DNA of 64,000 bases, from positions 1 to 64,000 of the forward strand of contig JAHIVC010000101.1 in the NCBI GenBank assembly GCA_018816945.1, written 5' to 3'. Both the position numbers and the translations under genes were made by a program. This stretch comes from Bacteroidota bacterium (GTDB taxonomy: Bacteria; Bacteroidota; Bacteroidia; Bacteroidales; GCA-2711565). The notes below the pieces were generated by a model, which was not told the origin of the DNA, did not search any database, and saw nothing but the letters and a program-made list of their open reading frames with translations. Below, in pieces: positions 29,826-39,415 of this stretch; position 1 is the first letter of the stretch, and every line of letters begins with the position of its first letter.

Positions 29826-29854
29826 TGCCCCGAATAATTATGTTCGGTTTTTTT
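29826..29854 (+). terminator. Riboswitch expression-platform terminator
   Basis: CCGAATA (29830-29836) pairs with TGTTCGG (29841-29847), followed by seven T. The overlapping TGCCCCGAA (29826-29834) is the exact complement of TTCGGGGCA (29597-29605) in the aptamer's 5' strand. The two pairings are mutually exclusive, giving FMN-bound termination and FMN-free read-through. Confidence 0.8.
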
Positions 29855-29876
29855 ATGAATTTTAATTTATTGAGCA

Positions 29877-32465
29877 ATGAAAAAAATGATTTTTAAATTA
29901 TTAAGTGTTCTCATCCTAAGTTTGATTACATCAAATATTTTTTCTCAATTTCAGATTACCGGAAAAGTAAGCGGCGGTGATTTATCAAATGCTATTTATG
30001 GGGCTAATATCTATTTATCGAGCAATCGTTCCATTGGAACTGTTACTGATTATTCCGGTCAATTTCATCTGGAAATTAAAAGGATACCGGAGAAATTAAT
30101 CATCAGTTCAATCGGTTTTAAAAGCCGAATTATTGAGCTCCTCGACAACACTTCTAATAAGATTGATTTAGGAATAATAATTTTAGAACCTGAATCGACT
30201 GATCTGGTAGAAGTGAATATCATTTCATCCATTGTTACTGATAACAATACACCCGTATCTGTCTCAAATATTAAATCAGAAACTATCGAAAAAGAGCTTG
30301 GAGATCAAAGTTTTCCGGAGATCATGAAAAGCATTCCGGGCATTTACGCAACCAGAAAAGGAGGTGGAAGCGGCGATGCGGAAGTTAGTTTAAGAGGTTT
30401 TAAACAAGAAAACGTGGCATTACTTTTAAACGGGGTACCGATTAGCAGTGTTGAAAATGGGTTGGTTTATTGGAATAACTGGATTGGGCTGGCCGACGCA
30501 ACTGAAATGATTCAGGTTCAAAAAGGAATAGGAGCATCAAAGGTAGCACTCAACTCTGTCGGTGGAACCATTAACATCATTACCAAATCAACAAATACTT
30601 CTAAAGGTGGAGCATTTATGCATTCAATTACCAGTTATGGAAATAAAAAAAGCACCATTAGTCTGTCATCAGGTTTACTTAAGAATGGTTGGTCGGTTTC
30701 ATTTTTAGGTTCTCACACTTCAGGCCCCGGATATGTTGATGCTACTTATGTAGATGCCTGGGCTTATTTTCTAACAGCAAGCAAACAATTCAATAAAAAT
30801 CATAAGGTCACTTTTACTTTATTAGGCGCTCCTGAAAAACATGGGCAACGTAATCTATTGCTTAGCAATGAAGAAACCCAACAATATGGATTAAAATTTA
30901 ACAAGGATTGGGGCAGTTATAACGGAAAAATAAATAATATTTCTGAAAATTATTATCACAAACCTCAGGCAAATTTGAATCATTATTGGAACATCAATGA
31001 AAAGATGTTTTTAGCTACTTCAGCTTACTTTTCTTATGGTTACGGAGGTGGAAAATGGGCCGAATCATTCAATTACGGGCCATCTATATTTTCATTCCGA
31101 AATGCAAGTCGGCAAATTGATTGGGATGGAATTTATAATAACAACACTTCTAATCAATCAAATTATACGCTTGCAAACGGGACCATTGTAAATGGCTTCT
31201 CCAATACCATTCAAACTGATTTTTTAGCAAGTCATATCTGGACTGGAATTCTCTCAAATTTTGATTATCAGATCAATGAAAAATTTAAATTCATTGGGGG
31301 TATACATCAAAGATATTTTAAATCGAAGTTACAGGAGAAAGTAAGGGATTTATTGGGTGGCCAATTTTGGATAGATACTTACGCCTGGGCAATTGACGGA
31401 GTTGGTGGAAGAAATCAAATCAAAAAAGTGGGTGATATTACCAAAGTTGATAATGGCGCCATTATTCATTTCACTAATTTATTTAGTCAAATAGAATACA
31501 CTCACAATAAACTGAACAGCTTTGTGGCCTCCAGTATTTCATATACCAGTTATCAGCGCGAAGACAGATATAATTATATTAACGACATCAAAAGTGAAAG
31601 CATTGGTAAAATAGGATTTGATATCAAGGGCGGATTGAGTTATCATTTGAATTCAAAAAACAAAGTTTATTTAAACTCATCTTATTATTCTAAAGCACCG
31701 TATTTTAAGTTCATTTACGGCAATTGGACTAATACACCATCCCTCAATATCAATAATGAAAACATCTATTCTATTGAACTTGGTTATGGATACAAAGATC
31801 ATAATCAAAAATTTAGCGTGAATGCTTACTATACTAATTGGCAGGATATTTCATTCTTATCAAAAGAATATATCCTTTTGGAAAATCAATCTCAAACCAG
31901 GGCTCTGGTAAGAGGATTAGATGCAGTTCACAAAGGAATAGAAATAGAATTTGAAAAAATAATCAGCGATAAATTTTCTGTTGGACTTATGGCCTCACTT
32001 GGCAATTGGAAATGGAAAAACGATGTTGTAGCCGAACTTTATAACGAACACAATGTTGTAGTTGATACCACCGAAGTTTATGCCAATGGGCTTTTTGTTG
32101 GCGATGCTCCCCAAACTCAATTAGGTGTTTTCGTGAAAAGTAAAATAATCGATCTGTTCGATTTTAGCTTTAACTATACCTATAATGATCGTTTGTATGC
32201 CGACTTTGATCCTGCCGCGCGTTACAATCCAACTGACCGGAAACAATCGTTCAGGTTGCCATCATACAGTCTTTTAGATGCACACCTTGGATACACCTTT
32301 AAAATATCAAACCATGATGTTTATACCGGCCTGAGTTGTTATAATTTGTTAAATAAGGAATACATCACCAGAGGTGAAGACGGATCAAATCATGATCTCT
32401 CTACTTTTCAAGGAAATTGGGGCTTTGGGCGCACTTTCAGCCTCAATTTAAAAGTTAACTTTTAA
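29877..32465 (+). CDS. TonB-dependent receptor under an FMN riboswitch; candidate flavin importer
   Basis: The 862-residue outer-membrane protein has a signal peptide (about 1-24), a carboxypeptidase-regulatory-like domain (about 25-110), a plug (about 120-235, with SFPEIMKSIPGIYATRKGGGSGDAEVSLRGF given here in part as SLRGF and GVPISSVENG) and a 22-strand-type barrel ending in the aromatic LNLKVNF. It lacks a SusD partner gene. The FMN riboswitch directly upstream implies expression when flavin is short, so riboflavin or FMN uptake is the favoured role. It is a clear paralogue of the receptor at 34529-37189. Substrate is inferred from regulation, not from the barrel sequence. Confidence 0.9.
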   Translation: MKKMIFKLLSVLILSLITSNIFSQFQITGKVSGGDLSNAIYGANIYLSSNRSIGTVTDYSGQFHLEIKRIPEKLIISSIGFKSRIIELLDNTSNKIDLGIIILEPESTDLVEVNIISSIVTDNNTPVSVSNIKSETIEKELGDQSFPEIMKSIPGIYATRKGGGSGDAEVSLRGFKQENVALLLNGVPISSVENGLVYWNNWIGLADATEMIQVQKGIGASKVALNSVGGTINIITKSTNTSKGGAFMHSITSYGNKKSTISLSSGLLKNGWSVSFLGSHTSGPGYVDATYVDAWAYFLTASKQFNKNHKVTFTLLGAPEKHGQRNLLLSNEETQQYGLKFNKDWGSYNGKINNISENYYHKPQANLNHYWNINEKMFLATSAYFSYGYGGGKWAESFNYGPSIFSFRNASRQIDWDGIYNNNTSNQSNYTLANGTIVNGFSNTIQTDFLASHIWTGILSNFDYQINEKFKFIGGIHQRYFKSKLQEKVRDLLGGQFWIDTYAWAIDGVGGRNQIKKVGDITKVDNGAIIHFTNLFSQIEYTHNKLNSFVASSISYTSYQREDRYNYINDIKSESIGKIGFDIKGGLSYHLNSKNKVYLNSSYYSKAPYFKFIYGNWTNTPSLNINNENIYSIELGYGYKDHNQKFSVNAYYTNWQDISFLSKEYILLENQSQTRALVRGLDAVHKGIEIEFEKIISDKFSVGLMASLGNWKWKNDVVAELYNEHNVVVDTTEVYANGLFVGDAPQTQLGVFVKSKIIDLFDFSFNYTYNDRLYADFDPAARYNPTDRKQSFRLPSYSLLDAHLGYTFKISNHDVYTGLSCYNLLNKEYITRGEDGSNHDLSTFQGNWGFGRTFSLNLKVNF

Positions 32466-32496
32466 TGAAATGAGTGCTTAAACAGGCAGAAATAAA

Positions 32497-32523
32497 AAAG
32501 GAGGCCGATCGACCTCCTTTTTT
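32497..32523. terminator. Bidirectional terminator between convergent genes
   Basis: AAAGGAGG pairs with CCTCCTTT around an 8-base loop, with T or A runs on both sides. It sits between the flavin receptor (plus) and the lipoprotein gene (minus). Confidence 0.9.
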
Positions 32524-32542
32524 ATAAAATTTAAATAAATCT

Positions 32543-34516
32543 TTAGTTTACAGTTCTGTCAGAAACGTATTCAAAAGTTGGAGGATTACCAGATCCAGTG
32601 CATTTGAAAACATATTCATGGTATTCATTTCCGGCATTCACTCCTGTGGGATAATAAAGATAAGTTGTTAAATAATAATAAACATCCACTCCACTAACCT
32701 TAGCTACAGCATTTGGGTAACGTAGCTGAGCAAATTTCTCCATACCTTTTTTTAATCGTTCCCATAAGAGTGCTACTTTAGCTGCATCAGTGCTTGCTGC
32801 ATACAATTCAGCGTCACCGGATGCTGGGAATCCATAAGCCTGTCCACTGAAATATGGATTTCGATAACTTAAACGGAAGCTTACATTTGAATACCTACTT
32901 CCAAATCCATAGTAAAACTCCTCATTCTTGTATTGTGGATTAGCAAATTTTGCAATTGCAGGAGTAGCCAAGACATAATCAACCATTAATTGATAATCTG
33001 ATTGCTCCATGACCATTTTAACAGTTGGGTCAAATAACCATCCAGCATTCGAGTAAACAAATTGTTCAGTCCTTGTAATTTTGAAAGAATTCGGCACCCA
33101 TGTTCCATTTGTTAACTTAAATTGAGCAGCACCTGAGTAATTTGGATTACTTGAAGATTTGTAAATAACAGTTTTTATATTACCTTCCAGCGCATATGGG
33201 AATTTTTGACCAAGGTAGTTAGGAATATATAATGGAACGTTAGCAGAAGAAATATAACTAAATCCTATGGTAGTATAATCTACAGGTTGTAGAGCTACAA
33301 AAGTATTGTCTGCGGGTACCCAAGCACTTCCATTGAACTTATAAGTCACATATTGTTTTTCTGAACTTGCAACAGACAATGCAACTTTTTCTTCCGATAC
33401 TTTTACATTATCAACCTGATAAGTAGTAGTTTTTGCAGGGTCAGTTCCTCGATTCGCAGCAGATCTGCCATCGCCATCATACCTAAAAGCGATTCGAACT
33501 TTTTTACCTGCATATGCAGTTAAGTCAGCGACGCCGGCATTTGCACTTACACTGTATCCTGACGGTGATTGTGGGAGTGTGAAATTAGATGAAATATCTG
33601 TCCAGGTAGCTGTGCCTATACCTGCTTCTGTTCCATCAAAATTTTCAGATATCCAAACGGTCAAACAATCTGCATTAGAATAACCAGCTACAATATTAAA
33701 AGTAAATAAAGGAGCCACAGCTGTTTGTAGGTTAATTTCCGGAGAGATCATATAGACTTGATTAATAGCACCACTATTGTAAGAAGAAACCTGTGCATAA
33801 TTATTACTACTATAGGTTCTGCAGAACCAGTTAAGTGATCCCAGTACATCTTTACTCATCCAACCAGCTTCCGAAACAACAGTATATGGAGAAGAGGTAA
33901 CAGTATGTGTACTCCAATCATATGCATAATAACTTACTTCTGTAATATCGGTAACTGCATCTATTGCTGAATAATTATACTCAACAAATTTGTATAGACC
34001 ATTGGCAGCTGTTGGAAATTTTGCGGCTAAAATTGCCGGAATCTTAGCAGCAGGAGTAAAAGTAGGGGTAAATGCACTTACATAATTACCTCCACCCCAT
34101 GCTGATTGATAATCTGCATTATTTAAAATATTAACTGTTCTCAAATCATTCAAATAAGTAGGTTGATCTTCGCCCAAAGTATAAGTAATCATAGCAGTTG
34201 AACCTAAGTCGCCATAAGGATATTTGGTTTTTAGCAAATACGGTACGTATTCGGATGCTGGAGCTGAGTTTGTAAAGAACTTATTTGTCCCTATACTCGT
34301 TGCAAGAGCAATTTTAGCGGGATCTGTTGTAGCAGCTTTGGCGGCACTGCTAATTGTAGTATAATCAGCACTTGTCAAAGTATATGTATAAGCTGCGACA
34401 TTTGTAAGTTTGGTCATATCGGCAAGTCCCTCGAATTGATCGTTGAATTTCTCACAACCACCAAGAAGCACAGCAAAAGCCAAACCTAAAATCAATGAAT
34501 AAAATATCTTTTTCAT
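32543..34516 (-). CDS. Large surface lipoprotein with choice-of-anchor-J-like domain, partner of the TonB receptor
   Basis: The 657-residue protein has a lipoprotein signal (AVLLGGCEKFNDQF, Cys at about 21). Its middle region (about 235-375: YMISPEINLQ, LTVWISENFDG, WTDISSNFTLP, GKKVRIAFRYDGD, YQVDNVKVSEE) looks like a choice-of-anchor-J or cleaved-adhesin beta-sandwich. Regions before and after it contain repeated sequences of the type IPAILAAKFPTA/VPLYIPNYLGQKFPYA, suggesting internal duplication. It is encoded 12 bases after the receptor stop. It probably plays the lid or capture role that SusD plays in Sus pairs, although it is not SusD-like; the ligand is unknown. Confidence 0.8.
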   Translation of the reverse strand: MKKIFYSLILGLAFAVLLGGCEKFNDQFEGLADMTKLTNVAAYTYTLTSADYTTISSAAKAATTDPAKIALATSIGTNKFFTNSAPASEYVPYLLKTKYPYGDLGSTAMITYTLGEDQPTYLNDLRTVNILNNADYQSAWGGGNYVSAFTPTFTPAAKIPAILAAKFPTAANGLYKFVEYNYSAIDAVTDITEVSYYAYDWSTHTVTSSPYTVVSEAGWMSKDVLGSLNWFCRTYSSNNYAQVSSYNSGAINQVYMISPEINLQTAVAPLFTFNIVAGYSNADCLTVWISENFDGTEAGIGTATWTDISSNFTLPQSPSGYSVSANAGVADLTAYAGKKVRIAFRYDGDGRSAANRGTDPAKTTTYQVDNVKVSEEKVALSVASSEKQYVTYKFNGSAWVPADNTFVALQPVDYTTIGFSYISSANVPLYIPNYLGQKFPYALEGNIKTVIYKSSSNPNYSGAAQFKLTNGTWVPNSFKITRTEQFVYSNAGWLFDPTVKMVMEQSDYQLMVDYVLATPAIAKFANPQYKNEEFYYGFGSRYSNVSFRLSYRNPYFSGQAYGFPASGDAELYAASTDAAKVALLWERLKKGMEKFAQLRYPNAVAKVSGVDVYYYLTTYLYYPTGVNAGNEYHEYVFKCTGSGNPPTFEYVSDRTVN

Positions 34517-34528
34517 GTTTTTCAGTTT

Positions 34529-37189
34529 TTAGAATTTAATTTTTAGAGAGACTGAACCGGTTCTTCCGAAACCATAGAATACAGGTGAAGTTTTCCAGTC
34601 GTGATCGACACCATCAGTAGCATCAGTGATGTACTCGGTATCAAAAAGGTTTTGAATATTGCCATAAACCGTAGCATCCAAATCGCCTATTTTGAAACGA
34701 TAGCTTGCATTGAAATCAAATGTTGTAGCATCAGGAATCTGCCAAGGTTGAGAAAAGTTCGTGGGACTCAAACTTGAACTTACTGTTGAAATACTAAAAT
34801 AGGCATAGTTTTTTCCAAAATAATTTGCATCTAAACCTAAATTAAATCCTCTCACTAACTCATATCTAACTCCAATTGCAGCTGTTGTTTGTGCCGAATT
34901 ACCAACCTTGATTCCTCCAATATTGACATCAATCTTGGCATGATCCGGTCCTTGTAATGCAACTACATTACCATTTGCATCTGTTGGTTGTCCATTGCGG
35001 TTATAAAGATAACCTGAGGCATCATTTTGCCAGGTATAGTCTCCCAACGAAATCATACCGGTAACTTGCAATCCATATATTGGTTTTGAAACAAAATCAA
35101 GTTCAATCCCCTGATGAAGTGCGTTCACACCTTCCATGTTTGCAACTAAACTTTCCGGACTGTTAGCGTTAAGTGCACGAACCATTGTTTTATCTTTCCA
35201 CTGAGTACGATAGATATTCAAATTGGCAGAAATTAGTGTAGAACGGTAGCCATAACCCACTTCTGCTGATATTGCTTTTTCGTTAACCGCATTAGGGTTG
35301 GTAATATTACTGGTAGTTGATTGCAGGAATGCACCTCCCGAGAAGAATGGAGCACGTGAAATCACTCCAACATTAGCAAATACATTATGTCTGTCACTCA
35401 AATTATAGTTGGCTCCTCCCTTGGCACTATATCCTATGAAGTTGATTTTTTCAGATTTTGCATCTTTGGCATCATAATAGAAACGATCGTATCTCCATTG
35501 AGATGTGTTTGATCCGGATAAAGAAATAAATGATGTAAGATTATTCTTGTTATACTCCGCTTGCATAAATACTCCTTGGCTAAAAACAAAACCATCATAA
35601 TCACGGTAAACAACATCCCCAACTCCTAGTTTATTTGTTTTCCAACTGGTACTGGTTAAAAGAGGTCGTGATGAACTTGCATCAATAAAAAACTTACCAC
35701 CGTATAAGTCAGTAATCTCATTGGTATGTACTCCTTTATAATACCTAAAATCTAATCCCCCAAAAAGTTCAATATTGTCTGTAAGTTGTGTTGTATACGT
35801 TGATATTGCACCATACCATTTGTGTTGGTTCACACTTTTCGACAATACCATTTTAGAACCAGATTCACTTGCCATATTTATAGCATAAACAGCTCCGTAA
35901 TCAAAGGTCCCGTCTTCTGCACGTAATGCTGTATTTGGCTTACCATAAGATGCACCATACCATAATGAACGGTCGGCAGATGAAAAACCTTGACCGCTGG
36001 TACCATAGCCATCCCCAATTGAAGCATAAACTACAGTAGCAAGACTTGATTTGTCATTAATGGTCCAGAAATGATTTAACGACAATTGTGGTTTGTTATA
36101 TACGTTTCTTGATGACATTCTGCGTTGACCATTCATGTCGAATCCATAGCTTGCATTATATAGATACTTCATTGGTTGCTTTTGCCACTCTGAGATCAAC
36201 AATTTATCATTATTATTTCGTTGATTGTGCCATTGTGGTGCACCAAATCCAGTAAACGACAACATATGTTTGTCATTTATTTTCTTTGAAATATTCACAA
36301 AATATGAATAGGATTCAAATTCTGTTCCTTGAATATAGCCATCTCCATAGGTCTTAGCACCTAATAAAGTGATGGCCCAATTATTTTCGGTTAATCCGGT
36401 AGAAACAGAGAATCCAATTTTGTTGTATCCATCACTTCCTACTCCATAAGATATTGAGCCACCCTTTTTGGCATCGGTTGAGCGGGTTACAATATTGAGT
36501 GAACCACCTAATGATGGGGCCGCTAATTTTGAAGCTCCAAGTCCGCGTTGTACCTGGAAGGTACGAGTAACGTCACCTAAACCAGCCCAATTGGACCAAT
36601 ACACACCACCCCATTCCATATCATTAACGGGTACTCCGTTAATCATTACAGCAACGTTGGCAGATTCAAACCCTCTTAGGTTTACACGAGAGTCGCCAAA
36701 ACCGCCACCTTGTTTGGTAGCATAAATACCGGGAGTTGCTTTCAGTACTTCAGGAAATTCCTGAGTCCCTATTTTTTCTTCAATTTGAGTTGCTCCAATA
36801 GAAGACATAGCTACAGGGGTTTTTCGATAAATACCAATAGAAGCAAATACCGTAACTTCATCTAAACCAACTTGATCACCAACCATAGCGATGGTTCCTA
36901 AGTCTATAGTTTGTCCATTGTTAACAGTAGCAGAAATTTCCTGATTAACAAAACCGACAAATTGAACAAGCAATATATGTTGTCCGGCCGGAAGTTGTAA
37001 TGTAAATCTGCCATTAAGGTCAGTCGTAATTCCTGTTGTTGTTCCTTTTAACACAACAGTTGCCCCAACAAGGGTTTCCTTTGTTGATCCGTCAGTTATA
37101 ATACCTTTAACATAGCCTTGAGCAAAAAGACTACTACTAAAAAGCATGAGCATAACTGCCACGGCAATACTTTGTAGCATTTTTTTCAT
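34529..37189 (-). CDS. TonB-dependent receptor paired with the lipoprotein
   Basis: This protein of about 886 residues has a signal peptide (MKKMLQSIAV to FAQG), a carboxypeptidase-like domain (about 25-110), a plug (about 120-230) and a long beta-barrel ending SVSLKIKF. The ATG at 37189 is preferred because it gives a normal signal peptide; the frame opens at 37207. It shares many aligned segments with the flavin receptor, for example GVYWSNWAGLGD against LVYWNNWIGLAD and LFDTEYIT against LLNKEYIT, but has no FMN riboswitch. With the lipoprotein and the nearby 5'-nucleotidase, a nucleotide- or nucleoside-type nutrient is a reasonable guess. Confidence 0.88.
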   Translation of the reverse strand: MKKMLQSIAVAVMLMLFSSSLFAQGYVKGIITDGSTKETLVGATVVLKGTTTGITTDLNGRFTLQLPAGQHILLVQFVGFVNQEISATVNNGQTIDLGTIAMVGDQVGLDEVTVFASIGIYRKTPVAMSSIGATQIEEKIGTQEFPEVLKATPGIYATKQGGGFGDSRVNLRGFESANVAVMINGVPVNDMEWGGVYWSNWAGLGDVTRTFQVQRGLGASKLAAPSLGGSLNIVTRSTDAKKGGSISYGVGSDGYNKIGFSVSTGLTENNWAITLLGAKTYGDGYIQGTEFESYSYFVNISKKINDKHMLSFTGFGAPQWHNQRNNNDKLLISEWQKQPMKYLYNASYGFDMNGQRRMSSRNVYNKPQLSLNHFWTINDKSSLATVVYASIGDGYGTSGQGFSSADRSLWYGASYGKPNTALRAEDGTFDYGAVYAINMASESGSKMVLSKSVNQHKWYGAISTYTTQLTDNIELFGGLDFRYYKGVHTNEITDLYGGKFFIDASSSRPLLTSTSWKTNKLGVGDVVYRDYDGFVFSQGVFMQAEYNKNNLTSFISLSGSNTSQWRYDRFYYDAKDAKSEKINFIGYSAKGGANYNLSDRHNVFANVGVISRAPFFSGGAFLQSTTSNITNPNAVNEKAISAEVGYGYRSTLISANLNIYRTQWKDKTMVRALNANSPESLVANMEGVNALHQGIELDFVSKPIYGLQVTGMISLGDYTWQNDASGYLYNRNGQPTDANGNVVALQGPDHAKIDVNIGGIKVGNSAQTTAAIGVRYELVRGFNLGLDANYFGKNYAYFSISTVSSSLSPTNFSQPWQIPDATTFDFNASYRFKIGDLDATVYGNIQNLFDTEYITDATDGVDHDWKTSPVFYGFGRTGSVSLKIKF

Positions 37190-37207
37190 AATAAATCGGT
37201 TTAGCAT

Positions 37208-37692
37208 AAATTTTAGTTTAATTAATTCATTGTTTCTTTTACGGTAGACAAGGTAAAAAAATAAAATTGCTCAATTATTACATGTTAATAAATGTTAATA
37301 AAAAATTCTATCGTAAACTCATTAATAGAACAAACTGATAATAAGGAATTTTGCATTTAAAACCACAACATGTTTACATCAAAATTACATTCCTGTAACC
37401 TTGGTTTCTGATAAAGTGTTAAAAAAAAGGGAATAAAATGATCATATCTGCACTATATTTGTCAGAAATGTATGATTTCGTAAAAAATAATCGCAGAGAA
37501 AAACTCAATTATTTTTAATTTTATGAAGCTTAGTTAATTTAGTTTTCTCTATTCTTTTTTTTCAAGAGACTAATAAAATAACTTAAAAATTAGGCCAAAT
37601 TGAATCAGCATCTGGCCGGCTATTTTACTTTGAAAACAGGCGATTTAACTTTAATTTTGAAGAACAATTTAATGATCTTAATATTTAAACTA
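37208..37692. other. Divergent control region between receptor and 5'-nucleotidase
   Basis: About 480 bases of AT-rich DNA without a gene. TATATTTG (37454-37461) could serve the nucleotidase. CAAAATTA (37380-37387) read on the minus strand is TAATTTTG and could serve the receptor. Neither has a clear -33 box. A repeated TGTTAATAAATGTTAATAAA stretch (about 37283-37303) may be a binding site. Confidence 0.4.
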
Positions 37693-39162
37693 ATGAAAAG
37701 AATTTCCCAACTATTTATTCTTTTGCTCATCATCTTTCAAATTTCCTGTTCAAAAAAGGCAGGAGAGCCAACCACCGACCCTACAGTCGATCAAAAAGCG
37801 AGCCTTGTTATTTTATACACCAACGATGAACATGGTTGGATGGAAGCTGATAATACCTTTGGTGGTGCTGCCGGAATGTTTGAGTTATGGAAAACCAGAG
37901 AAGGATATAATAGTGCCGATTCATTTCTGGTTGTTAGTGGTGGCGATATGTGGACAGGTCCGGCAATTTCAACCTGGTTTCAGGGAGAATCGATGATTGA
38001 AGTGATGAATAAAATGGAATATGATGTTGCAACTATTGGAAATCATGAGTTTGATTTTACGATTGAAGGATTGCTTAAAAACAAACAATTACTTGAATTC
38101 CATTTGATCGCTGCAAACATCCGTACTAAAAGTACCGGAGAAATCCCCTCTTTCGCACTGCCCTATGTCATTGAAAATGCCGATGGTGTAAAAGTTGCTT
38201 TTATCGGCCTTGCATCCAGGAGTACACCTTATACAACCTTTCCTGCATTTGTGGCAGACTATGAATTTACTGCTTATGAAGATGCTTTAAATGAATATGT
38301 CCCGGCTGCCAAATTACAAGGCGCCGAAGTAATTATCGTTGTTGGTCATATTGGCGAAGATGAAATGACCCAGTTAGCTCCATTAGCAAAATCACTTGGC
38401 GTTATATTAATTACAGGAGGCCATACCCATCAAAAAGTATCCAAATCGTTAGATGGGGTCACACTCATTCAATCAGGATCGGGCCTGAAAAATTATTGTA
38501 AGGTTGTGATTGAATATGACAAATCAAGAAAAATTTCAAAAGTACTTTCAAATGAAATCGTAAACAATCCTTCGGTTGTTAGAAGTGTTAATGAAGTGCA
38601 AACCATTGTTGATAAATGGCAACTAAAAACCGAAGAAGATCTGGCAATGGTAATTGGCTATTGTTCACAAAAAATTTACAAATCCTCTCCTGAAATGATG
38701 AATATGGTTGCTGATTCATGGCTTTATGCCTACCCAAAAGCAGATATCTCGATGACAAATTCAGGGGGAATCAGGCAAGACATCATGCCGGGAGATATAA
38801 AATTAGAAACCATTGTAGGGCTTTTGCCTTTTACCAATACGCTTATTGAATTAGAGCTGACAGGTACTCAAGTTATCGACTGCATTGGCAATTTGGTAAT
38901 TGGTGGGATGACAACAGTTGGAGGATACAGGCTTGCTGATGGAAGTCCGATTGAGGCAAATACGATTTATTCAGTTTTAACAACTGATTATCTCTATTCA
39001 CTGCCATATAATAATGGTCCTTCAAAATTTGCTCAATATGATTCTGATCCTTATAATACCTCAATTTTATATATGCAACCAACAGTGGATTGGATCATCT
39101 CAAAAAATTCCAATGCACAAAATCCGATAAATAATTATTTGGATCCTATACCAAGACGTTAG
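37693..39162 (+). CDS. Lipoprotein 5'-nucleotidase/UDP-sugar hydrolase family (UshA-like)
   Basis: The start at 37693 (MKRISQLFILLLIIFQISCSKK) gives a lipoprotein signal with Cys at about residue 18; the frame opens earlier at 37600 but that part is not signal-like. The metallophosphoesterase domain shows TNDEHG, GGDMW, GNHEFD, VGHIG and GGHTHQ in order. The C-terminal nucleotidase domain carries TNSGGIRQDI and LLPFTN. The 489-residue length fits the family. It would hydrolyse nucleoside monophosphates, possibly including FMN, outside the inner membrane. That links it to the adjacent uptake receptors by inference only. Confidence 0.9.
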   Translation: MKRISQLFILLLIIFQISCSKKAGEPTTDPTVDQKASLVILYTNDEHGWMEADNTFGGAAGMFELWKTREGYNSADSFLVVSGGDMWTGPAISTWFQGESMIEVMNKMEYDVATIGNHEFDFTIEGLLKNKQLLEFHLIAANIRTKSTGEIPSFALPYVIENADGVKVAFIGLASRSTPYTTFPAFVADYEFTAYEDALNEYVPAAKLQGAEVIIVVGHIGEDEMTQLAPLAKSLGVILITGGHTHQKVSKSLDGVTLIQSGSGLKNYCKVVIEYDKSRKISKVLSNEIVNNPSVVRSVNEVQTIVDKWQLKTEEDLAMVIGYCSQKIYKSSPEMMNMVADSWLYAYPKADISMTNSGGIRQDIMPGDIKLETIVGLLPFTNTLIELELTGTQVIDCIGNLVIGGMTTVGGYRLADGSPIEANTIYSVLTTDYLYSLPYNNGPSKFAQYDSDPYNTSILYMQPTVDWIISKNSNAQNPINNYLDPIPRR

Positions 39163-39234
39163 AATTGTTTCAATCTGTTCTTTATCATGATATTAGATCG
39201 TTGGAGATTTAACCTTAATTTTTTTATTAAAAAA

Positions 39235-39267
39235 ATTGGATTTCCGATATAAAACGTCTTACATTTG
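39235..39267 (+). promoter_or_regulatory. Promoter of the Phe/Tyr operon
   Basis: TACATTTG (39260-39267) fits TAnnTTTG, with ATTG (39235-39238) 21 bases upstream as a near-consensus -33 element. The start point would be near 39272, before leader peptide 1. Confidence 0.65.
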
Positions 39268-39285
39268 TCGCCACAATACAAAAGC

Positions 39286-39339
39286 ATGAAAAACACATTT
39301 TATACCTATTTCTATTTTTACTTTTATCTAAAAGGATAG
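39286..39339 (+). CDS. Phe/Tyr leader peptide 1
   Basis: The 17-codon frame reads MKNTFYTYFYFYFYLKG, with four Phe and five Tyr. It starts about 14 bases after the predicted transcription start. Its stop codon abuts GATGGGA, which can pair with the terminator's 5' arm. This is the classic layout of ribosome-mediated attenuation, with stalling when charged tRNA-Phe or tRNA-Tyr is scarce. Confidence 0.88.
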   Translation: MKNTFYTYFYFYFYLKG

Positions 39340-39402
39340 ATGGGAATTTGTATATAATAATATAAACTTAAGGTCCCATCAATACGATGGGACTTTTTTT
39401 TT
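39339..39402 (+). terminator. Attenuator 1 (terminator with competing antiterminator)
   Basis: The terminator is GTCCCATC (39373-39380) with GATGGGAC (39386-39393) and nine T. The antiterminator is GATGGGA (39339-39345) with TCCCATC (39374-39380). The two 5' partners are repeats of each other, so the pairings exclude each other. Confidence 0.88.
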
Positions 39403-39415
39403 GACATAAAGCAAT

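Noticed and set aside
37600-37692. N-terminal extension of the 5'-nucleotidase
   Set aside because: The lipoprotein signal peptide begins at 37693, and the extra residues would hide it.
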